Shown here in pieces: positions 7,809 to 18,082 of a stretch of 63,041 nucleotides of DNA; the stretch's first letter is position 1; every line of letters begins with the position of its first letter. The position numbers and the translations under genes are program-made. The notes beneath the pieces were generated by a model, which had not been told where the DNA came from, made no database searches, and saw only the letters and a list, made by a program, of their open reading frames with translations. This DNA is from Solobacterium sp. (GTDB taxonomy: Bacteria; Bacillota_I; Bacilli_A; Erysipelotrichales; Erysipelotrichaceae): positions 1-63,041 of the forward strand of contig JAFUCL010000072.1 in assembly GCA_017459725.1 (NCBI GenBank). The letters run 5' to 3'.

Positions 7809-9756
7809 CTTTCCAAATCTGTATAACCGCCACGGCTGCGATTGCGGCCAGCAGTGCAGTCAGACCATAGAAGACAGGAGCGGAAATTGTTTCCTCCGGA
7901 ATACCGCTCTGCTGCACAAACGGAAGCGCGGAACTTCCCGAAGGCACACTGGCAATCGCCTCTGTCATATATTCGTTGAGATACTCATATTCGCCCTCTT
8001 CCGGCAGATCTGCGCCTTTGGAGAGAATATACGCATCCACATCGTCTTCGACAATGCTGAAGGGACGGTCGCCGTAGGTCAGCAGCACTTCATTGAATTC
8101 CTTCGCATCAAAATCATCACCGAGTGCCGTAGACGCTTTGCCGCGCAGCCGCATCATGGTAGCCAGACCGTATCCGTACGGCAACAGCATTCCCGGTCTG
8201 CTGATCAGGAAATCATACTGATCCGGGGCTATGGCAGGATTCAGACCCATATCCTTCAGTTCCTGTCTGAGATCATCGACGCTCCAGCCAAGACCATTGA
8301 TGCCCATATCCATGTATGCCGAAAGAACATAATTGAGACCGAGCTCAGCCGCATGCATCAGCGCCACAGACTTGCTGAGACCGCTGTACAGCCAACTGTT
8401 GAACTGTGTATACATTGCCCATCCTTCCGCATAACCGACCACGGAATTGGCCGCCCGCAGCGGATTGGGATTGGTATTCAGATACCAGGTAACCTGATAA
8501 CAGTGACCCGGGAATCCTTCATGGGCCAGGGTATCGTAGAGATCGTTGATCTCCTGCACGCTTTCACCGTTGACACGGATCACGTTGTCCGTGGGATCAT
8601 CCACCGGCGGGGTCAGGTAATATGCATTGACCGCATCGTTGATCAGCGTCGGATCAAGATACGAACAGACGTAATTCACATCCGGTCCGTCCGGATACTC
8701 ATCACTCAGATGAGCACGGTGGAATTCCAGTATTTCCTCAGGGGAAGAGAAGTCCACAGTTTCGGTATCGTACAGGCTGCTGAGATGCGGATCGCTGTAC
8801 AGCATGATGATCATGTCCAGGGTTTCATCAATGTAATTCCGGCAGATCTCCATCATTTCCTCAAGGGATTCGTCCGAGCCTGTCTTGTATTTTGCCAGGG
8901 CCGTATAATATGCCTCACCGTCGGGATAATTGGCCGTACCGCCTTCGTATTTGTTTGTGCCGCGCAGTTTCTCGAGTTCATCGGAAACATGCTGGAGAGC
9001 GGGAATGATTTCATTCAGGACAAGTGCACGGTTCTGAGCTTTGTAATCTCTGCGTTCCGCATCGCTGAGGCCCTCAAACTCATCCACATGGCCTTCAAAG
9101 ATACGGATCAGTTCGTTGTCATCCGTCTTGGCGCAGAAATCCGCAATCCATGCTTTGGTTTCATCCAGCAGTGTATCCGTCAGGAAAACACCCTCGGCTG
9201 ACTGCTTCCGTGTCAGTTCAAGACATTCTTCAAGGAAATCCGGAATCGTTGCCAGAACCTTCAGATAATCCGCAAAGTCCCTCTTCTCCCGAAAAGCAAA
9301 CTCCGTCATATTGGTCACGAAGCTGTCCAGCACACCGGAATAAGGATTGAATACACTGTCCAGAAGCGGATACCGGTTGATCTCCGCACCGTTCCGGTAA
9401 ATGGTCATCAGGGTGTCGTAATCATGCTTCTGACGCAGACTCAGAGAGTCATAATCAAACTCTTTCAGTTCCGCTATGCTCTCTTCGTAGTCTTCGGCAG
9501 CTTCCGCATAGCTGTCCCATGACGCTTCCGCAAAATCAAAACTTTCCGGCTCCGCAATACCATAACGTGCAGGATCACGCACATCGTAATGCATCGTCAG
9601 ATAATCCGTTTCCATCAGCTCCACAAAAGCTTCGGTCATGTATGTGTCAAAATCCGGATTGTCCTTTGTTTCCTCCTCGGCATAAACCGTCATCTGCGCA
9701 GGCAGAAGCGCTGCACTGAGAAGAACCGCCAGAGCTTTTTTGAATAATGATGTCAT
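7780..9756 (-). CDS. DUF885-family secreted, membrane-anchored putative metallopeptidase
   Basis: A 658-residue protein of the DUF885 group. A signal peptide spans about residues 1-27 (ALAVLLSAALLPAQMTVYA). The metal-binding signature HEGFPGHCYQVTW lies mid-protein; the HExxPGH pattern is typical for this presumed zinc-peptidase family. Near the C-terminus a hydrophobic segment (VFYGLTALLAAIAAVAVI) followed by WKDGKKN would anchor it in the membrane with the catalytic part outside. No substrate is known. The downstream lipoprotein gene overlaps its end, so the two are probably made together at the cell surface. Confidence 0.88.
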   Translation of the reverse strand: MTSLFKKALAVLLSAALLPAQMTVYAEEETKDNPDFDTYMTEAFVELMETDYLTMHYDVRDPARYGIAEPESFDFAEASWDSYAEAAEDYEESIAELKEFDYDSLSLRQKHDYDTLMTIYRNGAEINRYPLLDSVFNPYSGVLDSFVTNMTEFAFREKRDFADYLKVLATIPDFLEECLELTRKQSAEGVFLTDTLLDETKAWIADFCAKTDDNELIRIFEGHVDEFEGLSDAERRDYKAQNRALVLNEIIPALQHVSDELEKLRGTNKYEGGTANYPDGEAYYTALAKYKTGSDESLEEMMEICRNYIDETLDMIIMLYSDPHLSSLYDTETVDFSSPEEILEFHRAHLSDEYPDGPDVNYVCSYLDPTLINDAVNAYYLTPPVDDPTDNVIRVNGESVQEINDLYDTLAHEGFPGHCYQVTWYLNTNPNPLRAANSVVGYAEGWAMYTQFNSWLYSGLSKSVALMHAAELGLNYVLSAYMDMGINGLGWSVDDLRQELKDMGLNPAIAPDQYDFLISRPGMLLPYGYGLATMMRLRGKASTALGDDFDAKEFNEVLLTYGDRPFSIVEDDVDAYILSKGADLPEEGEYEYLNEYMTEAIASVPSGSSALPFVQQSGIPEETISAPVFYGLTALLAAIAAVAVIQIWKDGKKNPFGE

Positions 9757-9778
9757 AGGTTACCTCCTGCTCTGTATA

Positions 9779-11899
9779 TCAGCCGTGGTTTTCAAGCACA
9801 ACCACGCTGCACATCGGCACCGTCACACACCTGACGGGATCATTCTCCGTATAACCGTCCGCATTGAAGCGCACAGTCCATTCCTCATCCAGACCGCATA
9901 CAAACTGATCACGGTTCGGATTGATCAGAGCCCGGACTCTTCCGCGGCCGAGATCTCTTCCGTCAATATCGTAAATCAGACAGCCGTTGTCACAGAGCGT
10001 AAAGCGGACTCTCTTCATAACCTCTTCACCTGTGCGCAGGCGGAAGAGCGGCTGTGATCTGCGGTACGAAATACATCTCTTTGTATACTCAACCGTATCG
10101 ATGTTCAGCATTCTTCTTTCCCAGTTCATCTGGTTGATTTCATCGCCGGCATTGTATGAATTTGAATTGTCACTCTTTGTACCGGCAAATTCCTGTCCCT
10201 GGTGCAGGAACGGAACACCCTGTGCTAACATCGTGCAGGCAATCATAAGCCTCATGCGCTTCATACGAACCTCACGCGGCTCATCATTGCAGCAGGCATG
10301 CATCTTATCCCAGATTGTCGCATTATCGTGGGTCTCCATCGCATTGATGCTCTTGGAGGGATCGGTAAAACGGCGGAAATAGGGATGTCCTGCCGCGTGT
10401 CCGGACAGAGCACTGCAGGCATCAAACGCCATGTCACGGTTTCCCGTCAGATAACCGCGGGCATATTTATCGTTGTCACCGGTCTTGCCCTTCAGTACAT
10501 CGCGGAAGGTGTCATTGAAATGACCGATACCCGGCATTCTTTCCTGGTTTGCAATGGTGGATTTGCTGTCGGAAGGCAGCTGTGTCGGCATATCCCAGCC
10601 TTCACCGTAGATAAGCGCATCCGGTTTGATTTTCCGGATGTCATCCGCCATCAGATTCATTGTATCAATATCAATCAGACCCATCAGATCAAAACGGAAA
10701 CCGTCAATCCCATACGTCTTCATCAGGAATCTGGCTGCGAAACGCAGCAGGTTTCTCGTCATCGGACGTTCGGTGGCGATATCATCCCCGCAGTACGAAC
10801 CGTTGGAAAGATATCCGGCATCATTGACCCGGTAGTAGTAATACGGAACCGTCATGCCCAGCGCATTCCCGGCCACCTCATACATGTGATTCCAGACCAC
10901 GTCCAGTGTCACCCGGATATTGCGCTCATGGAACTCCCGCACAAGCGTACGGAATTCCTTCATGCGCGCATACGGGTCATTGGGATCGGTGGAATAGGAA
11001 CCTTCCAGCGCAAAGATCTGCGCCGGATCATAACCCCAGTTATAATTCCGGGAAGGATGCTGTTCATCCACAGTCGCAAAATCAATCACCGGCTGCAGCT
11101 GCACATGCGTAATACCGAGTGACGCAAGATAATCAATACCGGTTTCCTCCCCGTTGTAGGAAGTCCCGTTCTCATACAGGGATACGAATTTACCGTGCGT
11201 TGACGTACCGGTCTGCAGACTGGAAGTCATATCCCTTACACTGCATTCGTAAATCACCGCATCACAGGGATTCTCAACCGAGAAAGTGCCGGGATCCGTA
11301 ATCGCCATAACTTCCTCCAGGTTGATGACTGCGCTCATTGCACCGTTGGCGGAACTGCTGAACCCGTAGGGATCCAGGCTCTCAACCATCTCACCGTTGC
11401 GTTCCACCAGATACAGATACAGCGCTCTTTTCAGGTCACCTTTCACACTTGCGCGGTAAACGCCTTTTTCTGTACGTTCCATCGGATAAACGGATTCTTT
11501 GCCGTTGTTCAGGATACGCACAAAAACACTTACGGCAGTCGGGGCCCACAGAGCAAACTCGGTGTGGTCTTTGAAATACCGGGAGCCCAGATCATCTCCG
11601 TCGTAAGTGAACATTTTATGGAATACTTGTGTCCGTACGATATGGCGCAGTTTTACGGGTGCAGTCGAGCCATGCATTTCGCGGAGCATAAACCGTTCGC
11701 CGAAACTCAGATCCGCCGGAATCGTCAGTTCGTAAACGACATCACCGTTCAGTTCGCTGCGGCCGCGTATCAGACAGTCATACCGTCTTCCGTCATCCGT
11801 GCACAGGTAAAAGCCGCCGGTTTCCCCGCCGAAGAAACGGCGGGAAACCACGACTGTTATCTTGCCGAAATCATCCACATAGGCTTTCATGGAAGACAT
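9779..11899 (-). CDS. pulA: Type I pullulanase (GH13 debranching enzyme)
   Basis: Hydrolyses alpha-1,6 branch points of glycogen, pullulan or limit dextrins. The type I signature YNWGYDP is present, followed by the GH13 catalytic regions: DVVWNHMYE, GFRFDLMGL (nucleophile Asp), IYGEGWDMP (acid/base Glu) and METHDNATIWDK. There is no signal peptide, so it acts in the cytoplasm, fitting glycogen breakdown with glgP just upstream (14-base gap). At 706 residues it is typical. The first ATG has GGAGAC eight bases before it; a second ATG three codons on is also possible. Confidence 0.95.
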   Translation of the reverse strand: MSSMKAYVDDFGKITVVVSRRFFGGETGGFYLCTDDGRRYDCLIRGRSELNGDVVYELTIPADLSFGERFMLREMHGSTAPVKLRHIVRTQVFHKMFTYDGDDLGSRYFKDHTEFALWAPTAVSVFVRILNNGKESVYPMERTEKGVYRASVKGDLKRALYLYLVERNGEMVESLDPYGFSSSANGAMSAVINLEEVMAITDPGTFSVENPCDAVIYECSVRDMTSSLQTGTSTHGKFVSLYENGTSYNGEETGIDYLASLGITHVQLQPVIDFATVDEQHPSRNYNWGYDPAQIFALEGSYSTDPNDPYARMKEFRTLVREFHERNIRVTLDVVWNHMYEVAGNALGMTVPYYYYRVNDAGYLSNGSYCGDDIATERPMTRNLLRFAARFLMKTYGIDGFRFDLMGLIDIDTMNLMADDIRKIKPDALIYGEGWDMPTQLPSDSKSTIANQERMPGIGHFNDTFRDVLKGKTGDNDKYARGYLTGNRDMAFDACSALSGHAAGHPYFRRFTDPSKSINAMETHDNATIWDKMHACCNDEPREVRMKRMRLMIACTMLAQGVPFLHQGQEFAGTKSDNSNSYNAGDEINQMNWERRMLNIDTVEYTKRCISYRRSQPLFRLRTGEEVMKRVRFTLCDNGCLIYDIDGRDLGRGRVRALINPNRDQFVCGLDEEWTVRFNADGYTENDPVRCVTVPMCSVVVLENHG

Positions 11900-11913
11900 A
11901 TATACTGTCTCCG

Positions 11914-14316
11914 TTACAGTTTGATCGGTTCAGCGTGCCAGATTTCGTCTGCGTACTGCTGAATCGTACGGTCACTGGAGAAGTATCCGGACTGCGCAAT
12001 ATTCACCAGACAGCTGCGTGCCCAGCCTTCTCTGTCCTTATATCTGCGTTCAATCTCTTCCTGTGCCCTTACATAGGCATCGAAGTCGGCCAGAACCAGG
12101 TACTCGTCGTTCTTCTGCAGAATCTCATCATAGATAATGCGGAAGTCTTCCTTGTTGCCGGTCCAGGTTCCGTCAATCAGCGTATTCATAGCCTTCATGA
12201 TGCGCTTGTCATGGGTATAGTAGTCCCATACACGGTAGTATCTTGTGAATTCAGGAAGCTCATCAACCGTCAGACCGAAGATAACGTCATTCTCGCGGCC
12301 GACCAGTCTGTCAATTTCGACGTTGGCACCGTCCATGGTACCGAGTGTGATTGCTCCGTTCATCATGAACTTCATGTTGCCGGTACCGCTTGCTTCCTTA
12401 CCGGCCGTACTGATCTGCTCACTGACATCCGAACCGTTCATCAGGTATTCGGACATTGTAACGTTGTAGTTCGGCAGGAATACAACCTTGATCAGACCTC
12501 TGGCGGCCGGATCGTTGTTCACAACCTTTGCCACACAGTTGATCAGCTTGATGACAGCCTTGGCAAAACGGTAGCCGGAAGCTGCCTTGGCGGCAAAGAT
12601 GAATGTGCGCGGTGTCATTGTAAACGAAGGATCTTCCTTGATTCTCTGATACAGATAAATGACATGCAGGATATTCAGGAACTGACGTTTGTATGCATGC
12701 AGACGCTTTGCCTGGGAATCGAAGATAGAGTCTGTGTCTACATGAATACCGGTTGTACGTCTGATATAGTCAGCGAGGATTTCCTTGCGTTCCTGTTTGA
12801 CGGCCAGGAATTCCTTCTGGACCTTGGGATTGTCCACATACTTCATCAGCTTGGAAATCTTGGAGAAATCCTTCTCATATCCCGTTCCGATTGTCTTATC
12901 CAGGAATTCCTTCAGCTGCGGGTTGCTGTACAGCATCCAGCGGCGCGGTGTAATGCCGTTGGTCTTGTTGGAGAACTTCTCCGGGAACATCCTGTAGAAA
13001 TCACGGAAGATGTCCTTCTTCAGGATTTCGGAATGAATTTCCGCCACACCATTGACACTGTGTGAGCCGACAATGGCAAGTCTTGCCATATGCACACGGT
13101 TATCGGCTATGATACGGCACCGCTGAATCATGCCTTCATCACCCGGATAGTTTTCACGGATATACCGGACAAAGCGGCTGTCGATTTCTTCGATGATCAT
13201 GTAAATACGCGGCAGCAGTCTCTGTACGAGGTTGATCGGCCATGTTTCAAGTGCCTCCGCCAGGATTGTATGGTTGGTATAGGACATAACACTCTGCACG
13301 ATTGTCATTGCCTTGTCCCAGGCAAATCCATAGTCATCCATCAGCACCCGCATCAGCTCGACAATTGCCATGGCGGGATGGGTATCATTCAGCTGGATAC
13401 TGATCTTTTCACCCAGGTTTTCCAGATTATCGTAGTGTTTGAGATGCGCATTGATAATGGAACTGATGCCTGCACAGACAAAGAAATACTGCTGCTTCAG
13501 ACGGAGCAGTTTACCTTCCTCCGTGGAGTCATCCGGATATACATTCAGGCAGATTTCGGTAACTGCCTGCAGGTATTTACGGTAATCAACGCCGGGACGT
13601 ACCTGCGCTGCCGGTTCTGCGGACCAAAGACGCAGAGTATTTGTCATCTTGGTGTTTGCGCCGATCATCGGGATATCATACGGTACTGCGAAAACATGTT
13701 CCGCATTGACATGCTTGAAGTGCAGGTCACCCTTTTCATCCGCAGTAACCTCGATATTGCCGAAGAATTTGACTTCCACGGAATGCTTGGGCTTGCGGAT
13801 TTCCCAAGGATTGCCGACCCGCAGCCACATATCCGGTACTTCGATCTGGTTGCCGTCACGGTCAATGACCTGTCTGAACAGACCGTACTGATAGTGGATG
13901 GAATTGCCGTTTACCGGAAGATTCAGTGAAGCAGCGGAATCCATGAAGCAGGCCGCCAGTCTTCCAAGACCCCCGTTGCCGAGACCCGCATCTGATTCCT
14001 GTGCGGCAATATTGCCGTAATCAATGCCGAGTTCCTCAAGACCTTCACGGACCATGTCATAAATGCCGAGGTTGTGCAGATTGCTCGAAAGGCTTTTACC
14101 GAGCAGGAACTCCATGGAAAAGTAATATACCTGCTTGGCATCCTGACGATCGACAGCTTCTTTTGTATCTCTCCAGTTTTCGCTGGCGTAATCGCGCACC
14201 ATATTGCCGAGAACAAGATATTTCTCGGTCGGATGTGTATTCTCCGCACTGACACCGTACGTACGGACCATTCTTTCAGTGAATTCTTTTTTGAATTCCT
14301 GCTTGTTTTTGAACAT
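11914..14316 (-). CDS. glgP: Glycogen/maltodextrin phosphorylase
   Basis: Releases glucose-1-phosphate from alpha-1,4-glucan using phosphate and PLP (GT35). The PLP-lysine signature EASGTGNMKFMMNGAIT is near residue 640-656. The N-terminal GNGGLGRLAACFMDS and the KTNGITPRRWM motif are intact. 800 residues is normal. Only four bases separate it from glgB, so branching enzyme, phosphorylase and pullulanase are expressed together. A ribosome site (AAAGGG) precedes the ATG. Confidence 0.97.
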   Translation of the reverse strand: MFKNKQEFKKEFTERMVRTYGVSAENTHPTEKYLVLGNMVRDYASENWRDTKEAVDRQDAKQVYYFSMEFLLGKSLSSNLHNLGIYDMVREGLEELGIDYGNIAAQESDAGLGNGGLGRLAACFMDSAASLNLPVNGNSIHYQYGLFRQVIDRDGNQIEVPDMWLRVGNPWEIRKPKHSVEVKFFGNIEVTADEKGDLHFKHVNAEHVFAVPYDIPMIGANTKMTNTLRLWSAEPAAQVRPGVDYRKYLQAVTEICLNVYPDDSTEEGKLLRLKQQYFFVCAGISSIINAHLKHYDNLENLGEKISIQLNDTHPAMAIVELMRVLMDDYGFAWDKAMTIVQSVMSYTNHTILAEALETWPINLVQRLLPRIYMIIEEIDSRFVRYIRENYPGDEGMIQRCRIIADNRVHMARLAIVGSHSVNGVAEIHSEILKKDIFRDFYRMFPEKFSNKTNGITPRRWMLYSNPQLKEFLDKTIGTGYEKDFSKISKLMKYVDNPKVQKEFLAVKQERKEILADYIRRTTGIHVDTDSIFDSQAKRLHAYKRQFLNILHVIYLYQRIKEDPSFTMTPRTFIFAAKAASGYRFAKAVIKLINCVAKVVNNDPAARGLIKVVFLPNYNVTMSEYLMNGSDVSEQISTAGKEASGTGNMKFMMNGAITLGTMDGANVEIDRLVGRENDVIFGLTVDELPEFTRYYRVWDYYTHDKRIMKAMNTLIDGTWTGNKEDFRIIYDEILQKNDEYLVLADFDAYVRAQEEIERRYKDREGWARSCLVNIAQSGYFSSDRTIQQYADEIWHAEPIKL

Positions 14317-14320
14317 GTGA

Positions 14321-16201
14321 CTATTTTCCCTTTCTGTCTTCTGATGCTGCTGTGTGGCGTGTATGCTTTTTAGGACATGTCAGCCATATTGCAGCAAACG
14401 GCGCTACCCGGATACGGATCTCCTCAGTTCTCCTGCCGTCCGGGTTCTTCAGTGTGACGGATTTTACCGGCTCAAAATTGCACATATTGCAGCCGTTGTA
14501 AATGTCCTTCTCGGAATTCAGTATTTCGGTGTAGGTGCCTGCCTGCGGAACCGCAACCCTGAAATCCTCATACTGCGCCGAAGTGAGATTCATGAGACAT
14601 ACAAGATACTCTTTCTCATCTTCCCGGTAAAAAGTATATACCGACTGCGCCGCATTGTCCGCATCAATCCACCGGAAACCTTTTCCGTCGTAGTCATGCT
14701 TGTACAGACAGCCGTGCGAACTGTAGATCTTATTGAGGTCTGTGAAATAGCGCAGGAAGGCGTCATGAGCGGGATATTCCAGCAGGAACCAGTCCAGTTC
14801 CTTCTTCTCGTCAAACTCACGGAAGCTGGCGATTTCATTGCCCATAAAGTTCAGTTTCTTGCCGGGATGCGCAAACATATAGGCATACAGATTGCGCACC
14901 TGTGAGAACTTCTGCTCATATGTTCCCCACATGCGGTCGATAATCGTTTTCTTACCGTGGACGTTTTCATCGTGGCTGAGCGGCATCAGGAAGCGCTCGG
15001 AATAGAAGTATGCCATGGAGAATGTGATCTTGTTATGGTCGTAGAATCTGAACAGCGGATCCGTTGCATAGTACTTCAGCGTATCGTTCATCCAGCCAAG
15101 ATCCCACTTGTAGTCAAAGCCGAGACCTCCGTCCAGCGTGCTGCCCGTTACTTTCGGGAAGTCACTGCTGTCTTCCGCAATCAGCATGACATCCGGATAT
15201 TCCTTGTTCAGGAAGTAATTCATACGCTTGATGAAATTCAGCGATCCTTCGTTGGTGCCGCGGTCACGGTTGCCGCCCCAGTAGATCAGATTGGACACTG
15301 CATCAATGCGGATACCGTCAATGTGATAGACATCCAGCCAGAAAGCAGCCGCACTGATCAGGAATGAACGGACTTCCTCACTCCAGAGGTCAAAGTTCAT
15401 TGTTCCCCATTCAGACTCGGCATCTTCGAACTTCTTGTATTCATACAGCGGTTCACCGTCAAATTGACGCAGACCGAAAGCATCCTTTACAAAGTGCACC
15501 GGAACCATGTCCATGATGACACCGATGCCCTGCTTGTGGCATTCATTGACAAACGCTGCAAATTCAGCCGGATTGCCGTATCTGCTGGTTACGGAATAAT
15601 AACCGCTTGCCTGGTAGCCCCAGGATCCGTCAAACGGATATTCGTTCAGCGGCATCATCTCGATATGTGTGAACCCGTGTTCCTTTACATACGGGATCAG
15701 CTGTTCCCTCAGCATGTCATAGCTGAAGGTGAACTCTCCGTTCATCTTCCAGCCGCCTGCGTATACTTCATAGATGCTCACGGGACGGTCAAAATTCTTT
15801 GATCTCTTCTTCATCCAGTTGCGGTCGGCCCAGTGTATTTCATTCAGGTCGTATACCTTGGATGCGGTGCCGGGACGGGTTTCACTGTAAAAAGCATACG
15901 GATCTGCTTTGTCCAGCGGATTGCCGTTGCGGTCCTCAATATGATACTTGTATGTATCCCACTGCTTTACACCGGGTACAAATACACTCCATACTCCGGT
16001 AAAGCCGGTGCGTTCCATTCTGGCTGCTTCTGTGTCCCAGTTGTTGAAACTTCCGATGACACTTACATTTCTTGCATGCGGCGCATATACGGTAAAGCGC
16101 ACGCCGGCTGTGTTTTCTTTTACCACATGGGCTCCGAACAGCTGATAGGCGTTCAGGCAGTCCCCCTGGTGGAAATGCTCAATAATTTTCCCCTGGTCCA
16201 T
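14321..16201 (-). CDS. glgB: 1,4-alpha-glucan branching enzyme (GH13)
   Basis: Introduces alpha-1,6 branches in glycogen. It has an N-terminal CBM48 domain (about 20-110; VRFTVYAPHARNVSVIGSFN) and a GH13 barrel with DMVPVHF, GIRIDAVSNLIYW (nucleophile), LIAEDSS (acid/base) and LSHDENVHGKK. I use the ATG at 16201 because GGAGGATCT lies directly before it; the ten extra upstream codons contain that site. 626 residues. It begins the glgB-glgP-pulA-DUF885-lipoprotein-ung-folC run, and a terminator separates it from pgcA. Confidence 0.96.
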   Translation of the reverse strand: MDQGKIIEHFHQGDCLNAYQLFGAHVVKENTAGVRFTVYAPHARNVSVIGSFNNWDTEAARMERTGFTGVWSVFVPGVKQWDTYKYHIEDRNGNPLDKADPYAFYSETRPGTASKVYDLNEIHWADRNWMKKRSKNFDRPVSIYEVYAGGWKMNGEFTFSYDMLREQLIPYVKEHGFTHIEMMPLNEYPFDGSWGYQASGYYSVTSRYGNPAEFAAFVNECHKQGIGVIMDMVPVHFVKDAFGLRQFDGEPLYEYKKFEDAESEWGTMNFDLWSEEVRSFLISAAAFWLDVYHIDGIRIDAVSNLIYWGGNRDRGTNEGSLNFIKRMNYFLNKEYPDVMLIAEDSSDFPKVTGSTLDGGLGFDYKWDLGWMNDTLKYYATDPLFRFYDHNKITFSMAYFYSERFLMPLSHDENVHGKKTIIDRMWGTYEQKFSQVRNLYAYMFAHPGKKLNFMGNEIASFREFDEKKELDWFLLEYPAHDAFLRYFTDLNKIYSSHGCLYKHDYDGKGFRWIDADNAAQSVYTFYREDEKEYLVCLMNLTSAQYEDFRVAVPQAGTYTEILNSEKDIYNGCNMCNFEPVKSVTLKNPDGRRTEEIRIRVAPFAAIWLTCPKKHTRHTAASEDRKGK

Positions 16202-16272
16202 AGATCCTCCGTCAGAAAATGTCTGCGTCATAATGATACAACATTTTGCCGATTATTTCGCCCGTGAGACTG

Positions 16273-16302
16273 AAAACCGGAGTCCGCTGGGGCGCTCCGG
16301 TT
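16273..16302 (-). terminator. Terminator between pgcA and glgB
   Basis: Perfect 8-bp stem AACCGGAG/CTCCGGTT with a 12-base loop; on the minus strand it ends in a short T run (TTTTC). It ends the pgcA transcript before glgB. Confidence 0.75.
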
Positions 16303-16314
16303 CATAATTGGTTT

Positions 16315-18012
16315 TTATGCGGTCAGTTTCTTCATGGTGTCTTCGTACACCGCGCACTTCTTTTCCGCATCTTCGGCAGAATCACCGTGGATGCAGTAGT
16401 AAACCTTGATCTTCGGCTCGGTGCCGCTCGGTCTTACAGCAATCCAGGAACCGTCAGCCAGGAAGTACTTCAGAACATCGGACTTTGTGAAGCCCTCGAG
16501 TCTGCATACGCCCTCATCTGTGCCTTCTTCAAAGGTGTCGAAGTCCTGCCAGCGGATGACTTTGCAGCCGGCGATCTCAGTGAGACGCTCTGCACGCAGT
16601 CCGGCAGTGATTTCCTTGATTCTCTGTGCACCGGCCTGACCCTTCAGCTCGATGGATGTCTGTGTTTCCTTGTAGTAGCCGTGTTCCTTGTATGCATCTT
16701 CCAGAACGTCGGACAGTGTCTTGCCGTGTGCCTTGTAGTAGCAGGCTGCTTCTGCGAGCATCAGACAAGCCTGCTGGGCATCCTTGTCACGTACGAACGG
16801 GCTGATCAGGGAGCCGTAGCTCTCTTCATAACCGAAGACATAGTTGCGGGCATGATTGACTTCATACTTGGCAACCTTTTCACCGATGAACTTGAAGCCT
16901 GTCAGTGTCTTTTCTGTAGCGACACCGTACTTGGCCGCAATCTTTTCACCGAGGTCGGAAGTAACGACGGTATTGAACATAACAGGATTCTCAGGCATCT
17001 TGCCCTTCTCGGTGAGCTGGCTGAGGATGTACTCAATCAGAACCGCACCGGACTGGTTGCCTGTCAGCAGTTCATACTTGCCGTTCTGCTTGACGCCTAC
17101 ACCCATACGGTCAGCATCAGGGTCGCAGACAAGAATGATATCCGCATTCTCTTTCTCAGCATACTTGAGAGCGAGTTCATATGCGCCCGGCTGTTCCGGA
17201 TTCGGAGTCGGGGTATTGGCAAAATCAGGATTCGGATCGCACTGTTCGAGAACCGGAATCACTGTGTAGCCGCAGTCCTTGAGGATTGTGCGTACAGGAA
17301 TGTTGGATGTGCCGTGCTCCGGTGAGAAGACGATCTTTACATCATCCTTGCGTACATCCGGATTCAGCTGGATGGACTTCACGCATGCATAGTATTCTTT
17401 ATCAACGTCTTCTCCGATGACCTTGATCAGTGCTTCCTGCTCCGGTGTAACATCGGCAGTAACGCTCAGTTCATCTTCAACCGCATTGACCTTGGCAATG
17501 ACAGCGTCCGCAAGCGCCGGGATCAGCTGGCAGCCCTTTTCGTCATACAGCTTGTAACCGTTGTATTCCTTCGGATTATGGGATGCGGTGATCATAATGC
17601 CGCCGAAGCATTTTTCAAATCTGACCGCGAAGGAAAGCTCAGGTGTAGGACGGAGTGATTCGAAGACGAATACTCTGATACCTCTGGATGCGAGTACTTT
17701 GGCGGAATCGAAAGCGAATTCACGGGAATTGCGGCGGTTGTCATAACCGATTGCGATACCTGCTTCGCATGCTTCTTTGCCGGCTTCAACGATATACTCG
17801 GCAAATCCTGCTGTTGCTTTGCGGATGGTGTGGATGTTGATCCGGTTTGTGCCTGCACCCATGACACCGCGCATGCCCGCTGTGCCGAATTCAATGTTGG
17901 TGTAGAAGGCATCGGTGATTTCCTGTTCGCTCATCTGTTCCATCTCAGCACGGAGATCAGGATCCAGATTCGGGCTTCCAAGCCAGCGGTCGTAGTTTTC
18001 TTTTGCGTTCAT
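16315..18012 (-). CDS. pgcA: Phosphoglucomutase/phosphomannomutase (alpha-D-phosphohexomutase)
   Basis: Interconverts glucose-6-phosphate and glucose-1-phosphate, linking glycolysis to GlgC and to cell-wall sugar nucleotides. It has the catalytic phosphoserine loop ITASHNPKEYNGYK, metal loop DPDADRMGVGV, sugar loop GYEESYG and phosphate loop RPSGTEPKIKVYY, in the usual four-domain order. 565 residues, the PgcA size. The start is the ATG at 18012 with GGAGAGGAAG upstream; the longer frame begins with TTG. Probably monocistronic: hairpins lie on both sides. Confidence 0.95.
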   Translation of the reverse strand: MNAKENYDRWLGSPNLDPDLRAEMEQMSEQEITDAFYTNIEFGTAGMRGVMGAGTNRINIHTIRKATAGFAEYIVEAGKEACEAGIAIGYDNRRNSREFAFDSAKVLASRGIRVFVFESLRPTPELSFAVRFEKCFGGIMITASHNPKEYNGYKLYDEKGCQLIPALADAVIAKVNAVEDELSVTADVTPEQEALIKVIGEDVDKEYYACVKSIQLNPDVRKDDVKIVFSPEHGTSNIPVRTILKDCGYTVIPVLEQCDPNPDFANTPTPNPEQPGAYELALKYAEKENADIILVCDPDADRMGVGVKQNGKYELLTGNQSGAVLIEYILSQLTEKGKMPENPVMFNTVVTSDLGEKIAAKYGVATEKTLTGFKFIGEKVAKYEVNHARNYVFGYEESYGSLISPFVRDKDAQQACLMLAEAACYYKAHGKTLSDVLEDAYKEHGYYKETQTSIELKGQAGAQRIKEITAGLRAERLTEIAGCKVIRWQDFDTFEEGTDEGVCRLEGFTKSDVLKYFLADGSWIAVRPSGTEPKIKVYYCIHGDSAEDAEKKCAVYEDTMKKLTA

Positions 18013-18038
18013 GATAATTATCTTCCTCTCCAAAACTA

Positions 18039-18068
18039 TAAAAATGGAAGATGCCTGGGCAATCTTCC
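18039..18068 (-). terminator. Terminator after ptsH
   Basis: Minus-strand GGAAGAT/ATCTTCC stem followed by ATTTTTA, 15 bases after the ptsH stop. Confidence 0.7.
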
Positions 18069-18082
18069 GGATGTTTTCTCAA

